NCBI GenBank assembly: GCA_963752505.1
Contig: CAVVYM010000002.1
Location: 1-64,000, forward strand
Direction: 5' to 3'
DNA: 64,000 nucleotides
DNA from: JACJWR01 sp963752505
Lineage (GTDB): Bacteria; Actinomycetota; Actinomycetes; S36-B12; UBA10799
Of the stretch, positions 33,889-43,213 are shown one piece after another. The stretch's first letter is position 1. Each line of letters begins with the position of its first letter. The position numbers and the translations under genes are program-made. Below the pieces are notes generated by a model that was not told the DNA's origin, searched no databases, and saw only the letters and a list, made by a program, of their open reading frames with translations.

Positions 33889-36684
33889 ATGGCGCAAGAG
33901 CAGGAGCCCGGCACCACCCGGATCCGAGTCGGCGTGCAGGATCGCCGAGCCGAAATCCTGCGGGCCTCGGCGGATCGACGCCGCCAGACCGCTGAGCAGC
34001 GCCGCATTGACGACACGGTGGCCGGGCGTGTCGACTGGCAGCGCTGGGGCACCTACCTCTCCGAACGTGCCTGGGGGACGGTGCGCGAGGACTATTCCGC
34101 CGATGGCGACGCCTGGAACTACTTCCCGTACGACGCGGCGCGTTCGCGGGCCTACCGCTGGAACGAGGACGGACTGGCCGGGTGGTGCGACGCCGCGCAG
34201 ACCCTGTGCTTTGGATTGGGCCTGTGGAACGGCGTCGATGACCACCTCAAGGAACGCCCATTCGGCCTGACCAACGGGCAGGGCAACCACGGTGAGGACG
34301 CCAAGGACTATTGGTTCTATACGGACAACACCCCCACCCATTCCTACGCGTCGATGATCTACAAGTATCCGCAGGTCGCCTTCCCCTACGACGACCTCGT
34401 GCACACGAATGCCTCACGCGGCCCAGATCAGCCCGAGTACGAACTATTCGACGCGCTCGCGTCCGACTGGCGGGCCAACCGCTACTTCGATGTTGAGGTC
34501 GAGTACGCGAAGGCCGACCCGGAGGATATGTGCGTCCGCATCACGGCGACCAACCGGGGAAAGCAACCGGCGGACCTACACCTGCTGTGGCAGGTCTGGT
34601 ACCGGAACACGTGGTCGTGGGAACTCGACACCACCGCCCCCACGATCGGCCTGGCTCGAGGCGGCGTGTCAACCGAGCACCCGAACTTGGGACGTCGCTG
34701 GATCTACGCAACCGCCGAGAGCGACGGCACGCCCATCGACGTGCACTGGCTGTTCTGCGACAACGAAAGCAACAACGAGCTGCTCTTTGACACCGACAAC
34801 GCCGGGCCCTACTGCAAGGACGGCATCAACGACGCCGTGGTCAAGGGGGAGTCGAAGAACGCCAACGATGGCAGCGGCAGCAAGGCCGCCGCTGTCAGCC
34901 AGGCGACTATCGCGCCAGGTGCCAGCATGACCATGTGGGTGCGATTCGCGCCGGTTGAACTCGACACCCCCTTCGACGACGTGCAGGCCACGCTCGACGC
35001 CCGCCACTCCGAGGCCGACGAGTTCTACGCTGCCGTGGCGCCCACGCACCTGCCTGACGATCCGCGCCTCGTCCACCGGCAAGCCCTCGCCGGCTTGCTG
35101 TGGTGCAAGCAGTTCTACAACTACCATGTGACCCGCTGGCTGCAGGGCGATCCGACCGGGCCACCACCGCCGGCGGACCGTTGGCGAGGGCGCAACAGCG
35201 ACTGGAAGCACATCGTGAATGAGGATGTGCTGCTCATGCCGGACGCGTGGGAGTACCCCTGGTACGCGTCCTGGGACATGGGGTTTCACTGCGTCACGAT
35301 GGCGTTGATCGACCCGCACTTCGCCAAGCGACAGCTCAACCACATGCTGTCGAGCCTCTACCAGCACCCGCACGGGCAACTCCCGGCATACGAGTGGAAC
35401 TTCTCCGACACCAATCCACCGGTGCTCGCGTGGGCTGCCTGGCAGGTCTACATCCTGGACGCGGAGATGTCCGGGAAGCCGGATGTCAACTTCCTCGCGA
35501 AGGTCTTCCGCGGACTCATCTCCAGCCTCACGAACTGGCTCACCACTGAGGACCCGGCCGGCAACGACCTCTTTGCCGGCGGGTTCCTCGGCATGGACAA
35601 CATCGGGATCTTCAACCGCGACAACCCGCTGCCCACGGGCGGCCACCTGGTGCAGAGCGACGGCACCGCCTGGGTGGCGCACATGGCTCTCCAGATGGCC
35701 GAGATGGCGCTGGAGCTGAGCCGGCATTTCCACGGCTACACCGACGTCATCGAGAAGATGGTGCTCAACTTCGCGATCGTGTCGTCGGTGCTGGAATCGG
35801 GCCGTGACGGTGTGAGTCTCTGGAACGACGACGCTGGGTTCTACTGCGATGCGATCGTGCACGCGGACGGCTCGGCCAGCCAACTGGGCGTGATCTCACT
35901 GCAGGCCCTCATCCCGGTGCTGGCATGTGCGGCCATCCCGGTGGTCAGCAACACCGCCGACGGGGCGGACTCCGACGAACGCGACCGGTCCGCCCGGGAG
36001 TCGCTGGGAGCCAAGGCGATGCAGCTGCGCGAGCGCGTGCTCGCGCACCATCCCGAGTTTCACGGGTCAGTCGCCTTGTCGGCACAAGAGGGCTCCGGCG
36101 ACGCGATGTTGTTCGCCGTCGTCCGACCCGAACGGCTGCGACGAATCCTCGCCCATGTGCTCAATCCGTCGGAGATGCTCTCCGAACACGGGATTCGTTC
36201 CATGTCGGCCGCCTATCGCGATGAGCCCTACACCTACTGGGTGGGAGGAGAGGCCCACACGTTGCCCTACTGGCCCGCGGAATCCGGCGATCGCATGTTC
36301 GGCGGCAACTCCAACTGGCGCGGCCCCGTATGGATGCCCATCAACCTGATGGTGGTCCAGTCGCTGCTGGCCTACGACAACTACTTCGGCGATACCTTCG
36401 CGGTGGAGTATCCGACCGGGAGCGGTCAAGACCTCTCACTCACAGAGGTGGCAAGCGATATCTCGGCCCGCCTGGTGACCCTATTCACGCGTGGCTCCGA
36501 CGGCCGCCGTCCCGTGTTGGGCAGCAACGACTACTTCCAGACTGATCCGCACTGGCGCGATCTGGTGCCGTTCTACGAGTACTTCGACGGCGATGACGGT
36601 CACGGTTGCGGCGCCTCGCATCAAACGGGCTGGACCGCTGCAGTCGCCCTCCTGCTGCAGTTCACTGGGGAGAATCGGCTCTAG
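33889..36684 (+). CDS. GH63-like glucosidase (MGH1/mannosyl-oligosaccharide glucosidase fold)
   Basis: 931 residues, no signal peptide, so cytoplasmic. The ATG follows GAGGAAACC. N-terminal beta region with 'WGTVREDYSADGDAWNYFPYDAARSRAYRWNEDG' and a C-terminal (alpha/alpha)6 barrel with 'WEYPWYASWDMGFHCV', 'GQLPAYEWNFSDTNPPV', 'WRGPVWMPINLMV'. The Asp in 'WDMGF' and a Glu in 'YEWNF' are candidate catalytic residues, by analogy with the family. Likely substrates are short glucosides such as glucosylglycerate or glycogen fragments; this is inference. The last 23 bases overlap the convergent EAL gene. Confidence 0.82.
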   Translation: MAQEQEPGTTRIRVGVQDRRAEILRASADRRRQTAEQRRIDDTVAGRVDWQRWGTYLSERAWGTVREDYSADGDAWNYFPYDAARSRAYRWNEDGLAGWCDAAQTLCFGLGLWNGVDDHLKERPFGLTNGQGNHGEDAKDYWFYTDNTPTHSYASMIYKYPQVAFPYDDLVHTNASRGPDQPEYELFDALASDWRANRYFDVEVEYAKADPEDMCVRITATNRGKQPADLHLLWQVWYRNTWSWELDTTAPTIGLARGGVSTEHPNLGRRWIYATAESDGTPIDVHWLFCDNESNNELLFDTDNAGPYCKDGINDAVVKGESKNANDGSGSKAAAVSQATIAPGASMTMWVRFAPVELDTPFDDVQATLDARHSEADEFYAAVAPTHLPDDPRLVHRQALAGLLWCKQFYNYHVTRWLQGDPTGPPPPADRWRGRNSDWKHIVNEDVLLMPDAWEYPWYASWDMGFHCVTMALIDPHFAKRQLNHMLSSLYQHPHGQLPAYEWNFSDTNPPVLAWAAWQVYILDAEMSGKPDVNFLAKVFRGLISSLTNWLTTEDPAGNDLFAGGFLGMDNIGIFNRDNPLPTGGHLVQSDGTAWVAHMALQMAEMALELSRHFHGYTDVIEKMVLNFAIVSSVLESGRDGVSLWNDDAGFYCDAIVHADGSASQLGVISLQALIPVLACAAIPVVSNTADGADSDERDRSARESLGAKAMQLRERVLAHHPEFHGSVALSAQEGSGDAMLFAVVRPERLRRILAHVLNPSEMLSEHGIRSMSAAYRDEPYTYWVGGEAHTLPYWPAESGDRMFGGNSNWRGPVWMPINLMVVQSLLAYDNYFGDTFAVEYPTGSGQDLSLTEVASDISARLVTLFTRGSDGRRPVLGSNDYFQTDPHWRDLVPFYEYFDGDDGHGCGASHQTGWTAAVALLLQFTGENRL

Positions 36685-38632
36685 CCGTGGCGCGGGACCG
36701 CTGCCGCTGCGGTACGAAGCCGATCTCCTTGAGGGCCTCTTCGGCTGGCAACGGGTCGGACAGCAGGGAACCCTGCAGGGCATCGCAGCCAAGGTCGGTG
36801 AGCAGGGTGCGCTGTTCGGGCACCTCGATGCCATCGGCCATGACCTTCACCCCGAGCGCGTGGCCTAGGTCAATGACGGCCTTAATAATCGCCTGATCCT
36901 CTGCTGAGGAGCGCACCGACTGGGAGAAACTGCGGTCGATCTTGATGGCGGCGACGCTGAATCTGCGCAGGCTGTTGAGGGAGCCGTGGCCGGTGCCGAA
37001 GTCGTCGAGCACCACTTCGACTCCGATCCCGCGCAACCGTTCGATGGTGTCTTCGGCCTTGTCCGGGTCGCCGAGCAGTGCCGATTCGGTGAGCTCGATC
37101 CGCACCGCGCCGGCCAGCACGCGGCGCGAGTCCTCCCCCTCCGACATGAGTGCGGCCAACTGGCTGGGCAGATCATCTCGGTCTATCTGCAGCCCTGAGA
37201 CGTTGACGGAAACGAAGAGATGCTCGGTTGCGGGATCGAGTTGGAGAGTCCGGGCAAATGCCACGCCGGCTTCGAGCGCGATATGGCCGATGCGTGAGAT
37301 GACTCCAGACTCCTCTGCCAGCTCCAGCAGCACCGGCTGGGGCACCCAACCGTGACCCGCGAGAGACCAGCGCAGGATCGCCTCGAATCCCACGACAGCG
37401 GAATCGGACGACGAGTAGATGGGTTGGAACTGCACTTCGAGTTCCCCGGCGTCGCATGCTACCCGCAACTGCCGTTCCAGCCGCACGCGCTGATCAACCG
37501 CATGGCGAAGTTGTTCGTCGTAGGCAACGGCTCGGTCGCGGCCGTTGCGTTTGGCTTCATACAGGGCGAGGTCGGCGTCGCGGATCAACTCCTCAGCCGT
37601 GGAGTCAGACTGCGACACGGCGATTCCGATGGAGGCACTCACGTATGCCAGCTCGACGTCCGCCGCCCCGAGCGAGAAGGGGTGGCGCATGGTTTCGTTG
37701 ATGCGGGCCGCCAGCTCCCCCACTACATTCAGATCCACGACCCGCTCAATCACTACGATGAACTCGTCACCGCCGAATCGACCGAGGGCATCCACCCGTC
37801 TGACCACACGCTCGAGTCGTTCGCCGGCCGTGACGAGCAACTCGTCGCCGACTGCGTGCCCCAGAGTGTCGTTGACGATTTTGAAATGATCGAGATCGAT
37901 GAAGAGGACCGCGCTGGGCACCCCGAAGCGTCGACTCCGTTCCAGCGCCCCCTCGAGCCGCGACTGGATCGCGCTCCGGTTCATCAGGCCGGTGAGTTCG
38001 TCGTGGGTGGCGAGCCACTCGGTCTGGTGCTCGGCGGCCTTTCGCTCGGTGAGGTCTGTCAGTGTGAGCACGCCGCCGGCCTCGTCGTGCGCGGAACTCG
38101 ACAACGGGGTGAACTGGCTCGACACCGGCACCGTGGAGCCGTCGCGGCGCCCGACCAGCATCTCCGGCCGCGTCCACACCTGGTTGCCGCTGCACGCCTC
38201 CTCAAGTTCCGATGCGCTGGCTTCGTCGACCACCAGCACCGACCACAACGAGGCACCCAAGTACTCGTCCACCTTGACTCCAAGCAACTCCACGGCGGCG
38301 CGGTTGAGGTCGACCAGTCTGGCTTTCCCGTCCAGCACCACCAGCGCGGTGGAGACTGAGTCGAAAACGGCCTGAAGCCGATCCCGCTCAAGCGCTAGTT
38401 GAGTCGCGCTGGCCCGGCGGAGTTCCTCGGTGAGGTTGTGCATCTCCCGCGAGGACACGTCGAACGCGCGATCATGCAGGTACTGCTGCTGGTCGGCGTC
38501 AGAGTAGGCGGCGTTGACCCTTTTCAGGAAGAGCCGCCACTGTTCCACCTCGTCGGGCGGACTCTCTTCGGTGAGCCCAACCCGACGAAGTTGCCGGCCA
38601 AGCACTGAATGCAGTTGGGATTCCTCAGCCAT
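36662..38632 (-). CDS. PAS-GGDEF-EAL cyclic-di-GMP turnover protein
   Basis: 656 residues, no membrane helix. PAS about 82-190, GGDEF about 200-370 with an intact 'RFGGDEFIVV' (diguanylate cyclase), EAL about 385-630. The EAL motif reads EAI ('GFEAILRW'); other catalytic residues ('SVNVSGLQ', 'IELTES', 'LDDFGTG', 'IKIDRSF', 'GIEVPEQ') are present, so phosphodiesterase activity is probably retained but not certain. An 8-base overlap follows the FIST gene, making a two-gene sensor-effector pair. Ends 23 bases into the convergent glucosidase gene. orn elsewhere in the window could clear pGpG. Confidence 0.93.
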   Translation of the reverse strand: MAEESQLHSVLGRQLRRVGLTEESPPDEVEQWRLFLKRVNAAYSDADQQQYLHDRAFDVSSREMHNLTEELRRASATQLALERDRLQAVFDSVSTALVVLDGKARLVDLNRAAVELLGVKVDEYLGASLWSVLVVDEASASELEEACSGNQVWTRPEMLVGRRDGSTVPVSSQFTPLSSSAHDEAGGVLTLTDLTERKAAEHQTEWLATHDELTGLMNRSAIQSRLEGALERSRRFGVPSAVLFIDLDHFKIVNDTLGHAVGDELLVTAGERLERVVRRVDALGRFGGDEFIVVIERVVDLNVVGELAARINETMRHPFSLGAADVELAYVSASIGIAVSQSDSTAEELIRDADLALYEAKRNGRDRAVAYDEQLRHAVDQRVRLERQLRVACDAGELEVQFQPIYSSSDSAVVGFEAILRWSLAGHGWVPQPVLLELAEESGVISRIGHIALEAGVAFARTLQLDPATEHLFVSVNVSGLQIDRDDLPSQLAALMSEGEDSRRVLAGAVRIELTESALLGDPDKAEDTIERLRGIGVEVVLDDFGTGHGSLNSLRRFSVAAIKIDRSFSQSVRSSAEDQAIIKAVIDLGHALGVKVMADGIEVPEQRTLLTDLGCDALQGSLLSDPLPAEEALKEIGFVPQRQRSRATARADSPQ

Positions 38633-39776
38633 CAGCGACTGCCCGAGGTTGCGGCGGTTCTGTGATGGTCGTGATGGTCATGGTCTGGTTGTGCAGGCAG
38701 GAGAAGCCGTCGGCGCTGCTGATCTCGCCGTAGGAGTAGAACCCGACCAGTTGGTCGTCCTCACCTAGGGATTCGACCGCCGCCTCGAGTTCCTCGGCCG
38801 TACGCTCCCCCAACACGAGTCGGCGGCCGACGCAACTCACCGCTATGGACACGCTGGGCGCCGCTGGTTGCGCGCTCTGACGGCCTGCTTCGAACGCCGC
38901 GTCAACCAGCCGGTCCTTGGTGGTCCGCATCAGCCGCACTTCCGAGCCCTGGGGAATGTCGCCGGCAAAAGTCATCGTCTGGGAGTCCTCGTCGACGCCG
39001 AGCACGGTGCGCACCAGTGTGAGGCCATCGTCGCCCGATTCGATTGCCAGTGGGAACATGAGGGCACTGCTCGGCAGTCCGGCGGCGAGTTCCCCGAGGT
39101 ACTCCCGGTAGAGGCCCAACGCCGGGCGATCGTCGAGTTCCATCAGTACGTTTCCGTCGCTGCGGGTCACGATTCGGCGTGGTCCGAATCCCTCCCAACC
39201 GCCACCCGTACCGTAGGTGGCCTCGGTGCCCGGCAAGCTGAGGGCCACAACTCCGCCATCCCAGCGGTTGCTGCCGTGCAGCACCCACGTGGTACCGAAG
39301 TTTGCGTCGTCGCCCGCGAGTCCGCCCGAAATGCCCGTGCCGGGCGGCAACACCTCCAGCAGTCCACTGACGAGATCAGAGCCGTTCACGTGCAGGCCGT
39401 CACTGAACACCATTACCGTGCCCGGCTCCGTACCGCTCTGGACGAGGAGATCCTCAGCCAGGCGTCGCCCGGCGGATCTCGATCCTTCGTCCGGCTCGAT
39501 CGTGATGGCGGCAGCTACCGGCTTGGCCCGCTGGAGCTTGATCACCAGGGCCACGAGGGCTTCTTCGGCGAGGTCGACGCCGGCGATTTGACCCGCGGTC
39601 GAGCAGCCGACCACCAGCGATTGGGGGAACGCCGCGGCCAACTCGTCAATGGCCGTTGCCGGAAGCTGCCGATCCGCGAAGGTCACAACTGCCGTGCGGT
39701 CGCTGTCAAACTCGTTGGCGACAGCCGGGAGATCAGCGCACCACTCCCCGTGCCATCGCAGTGTCATCGCCCGCAT
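38625..39776 (-). CDS. FIST-domain sensory protein
   Basis: 383 residues from the ATG at 39776 (AGAGGAG box 7 bases ahead); an upstream TTG and a later ATG at 39767 are alternatives. FIST N domain about 25-215 ('VVGCSTAGQIAG', 'GTGISGGLAGDDANF'), FIST C about 220-360 ('CVGRRLVLGERTAEELEAA', 'VGFYSYGEIS'). FIST proteins are predicted to bind small ligands such as amino acids and act upstream of signalling enzymes; the cyclic-di-GMP protein follows directly. The start overlaps the stop of a short open frame (TGATG). Confidence 0.9.
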   Translation of the reverse strand: MRAMTLRWHGEWCADLPAVANEFDSDRTAVVTFADRQLPATAIDELAAAFPQSLVVGCSTAGQIAGVDLAEEALVALVIKLQRAKPVAAAITIEPDEGSRSAGRRLAEDLLVQSGTEPGTVMVFSDGLHVNGSDLVSGLLEVLPPGTGISGGLAGDDANFGTTWVLHGSNRWDGGVVALSLPGTEATYGTGGGWEGFGPRRIVTRSDGNVLMELDDRPALGLYREYLGELAAGLPSSALMFPLAIESGDDGLTLVRTVLGVDEDSQTMTFAGDIPQGSEVRLMRTTKDRLVDAAFEAGRQSAQPAAPSVSIAVSCVGRRLVLGERTAEELEAAVESLGEDDQLVGFYSYGEISSADGFSCLHNQTMTITTITEPPQPRAVADG

Positions 39777-39997
39777 CAACGCACTCCTCTGAAGTCTGAA
39801 ACCCCGGGCAAACCGGTGGCCTCTATTGTGGCCAGCCTCAGCTCGAATTCGCTCGCCATGGCCGCCTCTCGGGGCAGGCGAACCGTGCTTCCGTCGATGA
39901 GCGGAACGGCGTCCACGGCGTTGCGCACCTCGGGACGATTGATGGTGAGGGTAGTCACTGGTCCATGTCGGTCGATCACGATCAGCGGTGCGACCAT
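39776..39997 (-). pseudogene. Enoyl-CoA hydratase remnant with internal deletion
   Basis: 73 codons, open from ATG to stop. The first 30 residues ('MVAPLIVIDRHGPVTTLTINRPEVRNAVDA') match the crotonase N-terminus, including the 'LNRPEVRNAVD'-type motif. The last 35 ('REAAMASEFELRLATIEATG') resemble the C-terminal helix. The 190 residues between, with the CoA-binding and oxyanion residues, are missing, so it cannot be an active hydratase. Its stop overlaps the FIST start, so the promoter may still serve the FIST operon. A functional short peptide cannot be ruled out. Confidence 0.55.
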
Positions 39998-40094
39998 GGC
40001 ACTAACTTACCCCCGCGAGTCGGTTCATGGCGGCCAAGTTGCTTCGCAGGCCCTGGTGGCAGCGTCGGAGACGGGGAACTTCGATGACAACAGA

Positions 40095-40115
40095 CCCGTG
40101 CACTCCCTGCACGGG
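40095..40115. repeat. Perfect 8-base hairpin in the transposase scar
   Basis: CCCGTGCA (40095-40102) and TGCACGGG (40108-40115) around a 5-base loop. It lies downstream of the decayed transposase. Could be a terminator or an element end; no T-run follows. Confidence 0.35.
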
Positions 40116-40154
40116 TACTTCCTGCGGCGCGGCCGAACGACCGATCCGACGGCG

Positions 40155-40645
40155 GTGCGCAACCATGTCGCCTTCGAAGAACCCCGGCTCGTCTTCAACC
40201 TCATCACCAGCTTTACGGACCTTGATCGAGGAGCGCAGCAGCGGCGAGGCCTTGGTCGCAGAATTCCCCAGATTCCCGTCGCCTGCCTTGGCCGGGGCGA
40301 GGTAGCGGTCGATCGATGCGGCACTCATCGACAACCACTCCTCACGCACCTGCGGGCTGTAACGGTCAGCGCCAAACACCAACTCGCCGTGGCGCTCCAG
40401 CCCGTCGAGCTAGGTGCGCACCGACAGCGCAAGATACTTGCCGCACTGCCCACCCGAGACCACCCACACCCGCTGCAGGACCTTCACAGCGTCATAGGAA
40501 AACTTGCCCGACCGGGGCTTACGCGGACGCTTGGCGACCAGCCAGCCACCGCCACCACCTCATCGAGCATCACACCCTTGTCCTTCTTCCCCGCCCTCAC
40601 ACACGCCTTCGCATACCTGCTAGTGATCTCGGCACGAGGCTTCAT
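40155..40645 (-). pseudogene. Decayed IS transposase (integrase-type, N-terminal part only)
   Basis: Reading the minus strand from the ATG at 40645 gives 'MKPRAEITSRYAKACVRAGKKDKG', 'MLDEVVAVAGW', 'YDAVKVLQRVWVVSGGQCGKYLALS', an in-frame TAG near 40411, then 'LDGLERHGELVFGADRYSPQVREE', 'ASIDRYLAPAK', 'KASPLLRSSIKVRKAGDE' and 'EPGFFEGDMVAH'. This matches the N-terminal half of a common actinobacterial integrase-type transposase. About 10 residues appear deleted after 'VAGW', and the similarity stops at about 40155, before the rest of the catalytic DDE region. No terminal inverted repeats recognised. The remaining gap on either side (39998-40154, 40646-40750) holds no gene I can support. Confidence 0.72.
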
Positions 40646-40750
40646 CGATCACCCACTCCTCATGCCTCACACGCTCACCGTTACGCGGGCATTCCCACCT
40701 GAGGCACCGAGAGCGTTTCCCGGGCACTCTTCGTGCGTCGCGTCGAGTTG

Positions 40751-40779
40751 TTGACAGATTAGTACATGTGTACTAATAT
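40751..40779 (+). promoter_or_regulatory. Consensus-like promoter with embedded palindromic operator
   Basis: TTGACA (40751-40756), a 17-base spacer, then TAATAT (40774-40779): close to the ideal sigma-70/SigA promoter. The spacer and -10 carry a palindrome, ATTAGTACA-TG-TGTACTAAT (40758-40777), with perfect 9-base arms, so a repressor there would block RNA polymerase. The region is AT-rich against its surroundings. It points at the DUF222/HNH gene 84 bases downstream. Confidence 0.7.
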
Positions 40780-40862
40780 CGTTCCTGTTGGGGGTTGGTT
40801 CTGGGGGGCCTGCGCTGGTCGCTTCAGGCCGTCCGTCTGCTGATGCCACCAGGGGGGTCGTG

Positions 40863-42452
40863 ATGCACCACAGTGAGCCTTCGCCGGAGTGGGGACGCTC
40901 ATATGGGTTCGACGGGCTTCCAGCCATGCCTGCCGACGACGTCGTCGCGGCGGATGCGACCCGCGCGGACCGTGAATCGACTCCGCGCGACCAGCACCAC
41001 CACTGCGGCCCCTACTGGGAGAAGGTCCGCGCGCTGCGGACGACCCTCGACGCCGCGAGTGCGGAGCTCGAGCACCTCGCGGTCACGGAGCTTCCGGCGG
41101 CTGCTGAGGCACTGCATCAACTCGAGGTCGCGGTGCAGGGGGTGCACATGACGGCGGTGGCTGCCGTGCGGCGGCACGGTGCGGTGCCGCCGGGCTCGGC
41201 TACCGCAACCGACTGGCTTGCCACCTCACACCAGTTCACGGGCGGCCGGGCCTCTGCGATTGCACGCGCCGCCCGCTGGCTGGAGGGCCACTCGGCGACC
41301 GCCGCGGCCTTCAGCCAAGGCAGATTCTCCCGTGAGCATTTGCTCGCCTTGATCGCCACGGTCGGTGCGAGCGCTGCTCGTGGTGAGGCCTATCCGGAGT
41401 TCGAGGAGCGCCTGATCACGGTTGCGGAGCACACGGATCTGCACCAACTGCGCCGAGTGCTTCGTGGCTGGGCCGACGTCGTCGATTCCGCGTCCGGCGA
41501 TGACCAAGCGGCCAACGACTACCGCGACCGCAGGGGCGTCCACCTGTCGCCGGTGGGCGACGGATGGGATCTGCGCGGATGGCTGCCAGGCGTGGAGGGC
41601 GCTGAGTTGGCCGGCATTCTCAACGAGTACCGCAACCGCGCCCGTCGAGCGACGTCGGACAACGACGCCGCTGATGATGCCACCGAGGATGCCGGTGCCG
41701 CGGATACCCCTGCCGACCCAGACGGATCCACACCTGCAACGGCCGCGAGTCTGACCGCAGATGCCCTGATGGACATGGCTCGCTCCGCCGCCGGTCATTT
41801 GAACGACGCAGCACGATCCCGCGCGGCCGTATCGGTACTGATCCCGGCTCACCACATGCCCCACGGTTCTGCCGGGCACGCGGAGGCCAATTCCCCCGAC
41901 TTCACTGCCGAATCCGGGGGTACGCCTGCTGCCCGATCCGAGGGTGCGACATCTGCCGATGGCCAACGGTCGGGGCCGAGCGTGGCCGACCTGCTCACGC
42001 ACGCCCGCCTGTTGGCCTGCAGTTGGTCATGCACCAACGGTCCAGGTTCGGGCTACCTCGCCAAGTCCGAGGCCGCGTGGCTCTCGTGTGACTCCCAAGT
42101 TTCCCGAGCGATCATCAACGCTGAATCGTTACCGCTGGACATCGGCCGCGCCACTCGCGTCGTACCGCCCTGGATTCGCCACGCGCTGCGCCTGCGGGAC
42201 TCCGGCTGTGTGGTCCCAGGTTGCCGCCGCCCGGCTGGCTGGTGCGAGGCGCACCACGTGCGTCATTGGTCGGAGGGCGGCGCTACTTCGCTGCAAAATT
42301 TGGTCCTCATGTGCAGTCGACACCACCACGAACTACACCTGGGCATGTGGGCGGTGGACATGACCACAGGCAGTCCGCAGGTCACCTACCTCCAGCGCCC
42401 GCGCAGGGCGCGGACGAAGGGTCCACCAAGAGACTCGGCTAGCTATCGCTGA
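40863..42452 (+). CDS. DUF222/HNH endonuclease family protein (13E12 repeat type)
   Basis: 529 residues from the ATG at 40863 (GGGGGG-rich ribosome site ahead); the longer reading to 40788 begins inside the promoter leader. DUF222 about 40-390 is Ala-rich and helical, interrupted by an Asp/Ala/Pro-rich linker. The HNH nuclease domain is at about 450-500: 'SGCVVPGCRRPAGWCEAHHVRHWSEGGATSLQNLVLMCSRHHHELH', with the Cys pairs, His-His and Asn/His of the zinc-bound HNH fold. In mycobacteria this family is multicopy and associated with mobile or phage attachment elements. It lies beside a transposase remnant. Confidence 0.9.
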   Translation: MHHSEPSPEWGRSYGFDGLPAMPADDVVAADATRADRESTPRDQHHHCGPYWEKVRALRTTLDAASAELEHLAVTELPAAAEALHQLEVAVQGVHMTAVAAVRRHGAVPPGSATATDWLATSHQFTGGRASAIARAARWLEGHSATAAAFSQGRFSREHLLALIATVGASAARGEAYPEFEERLITVAEHTDLHQLRRVLRGWADVVDSASGDDQAANDYRDRRGVHLSPVGDGWDLRGWLPGVEGAELAGILNEYRNRARRATSDNDAADDATEDAGAADTPADPDGSTPATAASLTADALMDMARSAAGHLNDAARSRAAVSVLIPAHHMPHGSAGHAEANSPDFTAESGGTPAARSEGATSADGQRSGPSVADLLTHARLLACSWSCTNGPGSGYLAKSEAAWLSCDSQVSRAIINAESLPLDIGRATRVVPPWIRHALRLRDSGCVVPGCRRPAGWCEAHHVRHWSEGGATSLQNLVLMCSRHHHELHLGMWAVDMTTGSPQVTYLQRPRRARTKGPPRDSASYR

Positions 42453-43152
42453 GCACCTGAAGGTCGAATCCGGCGAACAATCCCGTCCCGGTGATACCGA
42501 CGGTGTTGTTGAGCTCAGTGTCCAAATCGGCTGCGCTGCGGTCGGCCATGACTTCCGCGGGCAGTGGCAAGTCCATGACCAAGCCGCCTTGTTCGGTGAT
42601 GACGCCACCATCCTTACCTCCGGCCGGACGAACCTTCGGCATCACCCCGAGACGGTCCTGCAACTGAGCCTCGACCAGGTGGACGGCCTCCGGGATCACC
42701 TCCAGCGGGACCGCGAACTTCGACCCCAGCCGATCGACGAACTTGGAGTCATCCACCAGGATGAAGCGTTTCGGCGCGGCCGCGAACACGAGCTTCTCGC
42801 GAACGAAGGCCCCACCGCGGCCCTTGATCAGGTTGTGCCCGGGGTCCACTTCGTCGGCACCGTCGAAACACCAGTCTGGACGGGCGTCCACCAGCGAGGT
42901 CGTGTTCAACCCGAGGTCCGCGCAGTAGCCGGCGATCTCGTGCGAGGTAGGCACGCACCGCACACTGAGCCCCTCGGACTGAACCCGATCCGCCAATGCG
43001 ATGAGGGCGAGAAAACTCGTGGAACCGGAGCCGATTCCAATCACTTGTCCGTCCGTGGCGCGCGCGGCGACCTGGGTGGCCACCTCGCGTTTGGCCGCCT
43101 CGTTGCTGATTGAGCCCGTCCACGCGGGACGGTGCACCTCGTTCCACCGCAC
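42439..43152 (-). CDS. rpiA: Ribose-5-phosphate isomerase A
   Basis: Interconverts ribose-5-phosphate and ribulose-5-phosphate in the pentose phosphate pathway. 237 residues from the GTG at 43152 (GGAGAGGGG box ahead); a longer reading to 43266 would run through a hairpin. 'GIGSGSTSFLALIAL' substrate loop, 'CFDGADEVDPGHNLIKGRGGA' with the catalytic Asp/Glu region, and 'RPAGGKDGGVITEQGG' are diagnostic. Convergent with the HNH gene, overlapping its end by 14 bases. Confidence 0.92.
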   Translation of the reverse strand: MRWNEVHRPAWTGSISNEAAKREVATQVAARATDGQVIGIGSGSTSFLALIALADRVQSEGLSVRCVPTSHEIAGYCADLGLNTTSLVDARPDWCFDGADEVDPGHNLIKGRGGAFVREKLVFAAAPKRFILVDDSKFVDRLGSKFAVPLEVIPEAVHLVEAQLQDRLGVMPKVRPAGGKDGGVITEQGGLVMDLPLPAEVMADRSAADLDTELNNTVGITGTGLFAGFDLQVLSDS

Positions 43153-43213
43153 GGCTACCCCTCTCCTCGTCGTTGTGACTGCCCTGCCGCCTGCGGGCGG
43201 TTGGCGAAAGGCG

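Noticed and set aside
38868..40754. 628-codon plus-strand open frame over the FIST gene and the transposase scar
   Set aside because: Antisense to FIST with intact domains; composition is Arg/Ser/Ala-rich with no motif.
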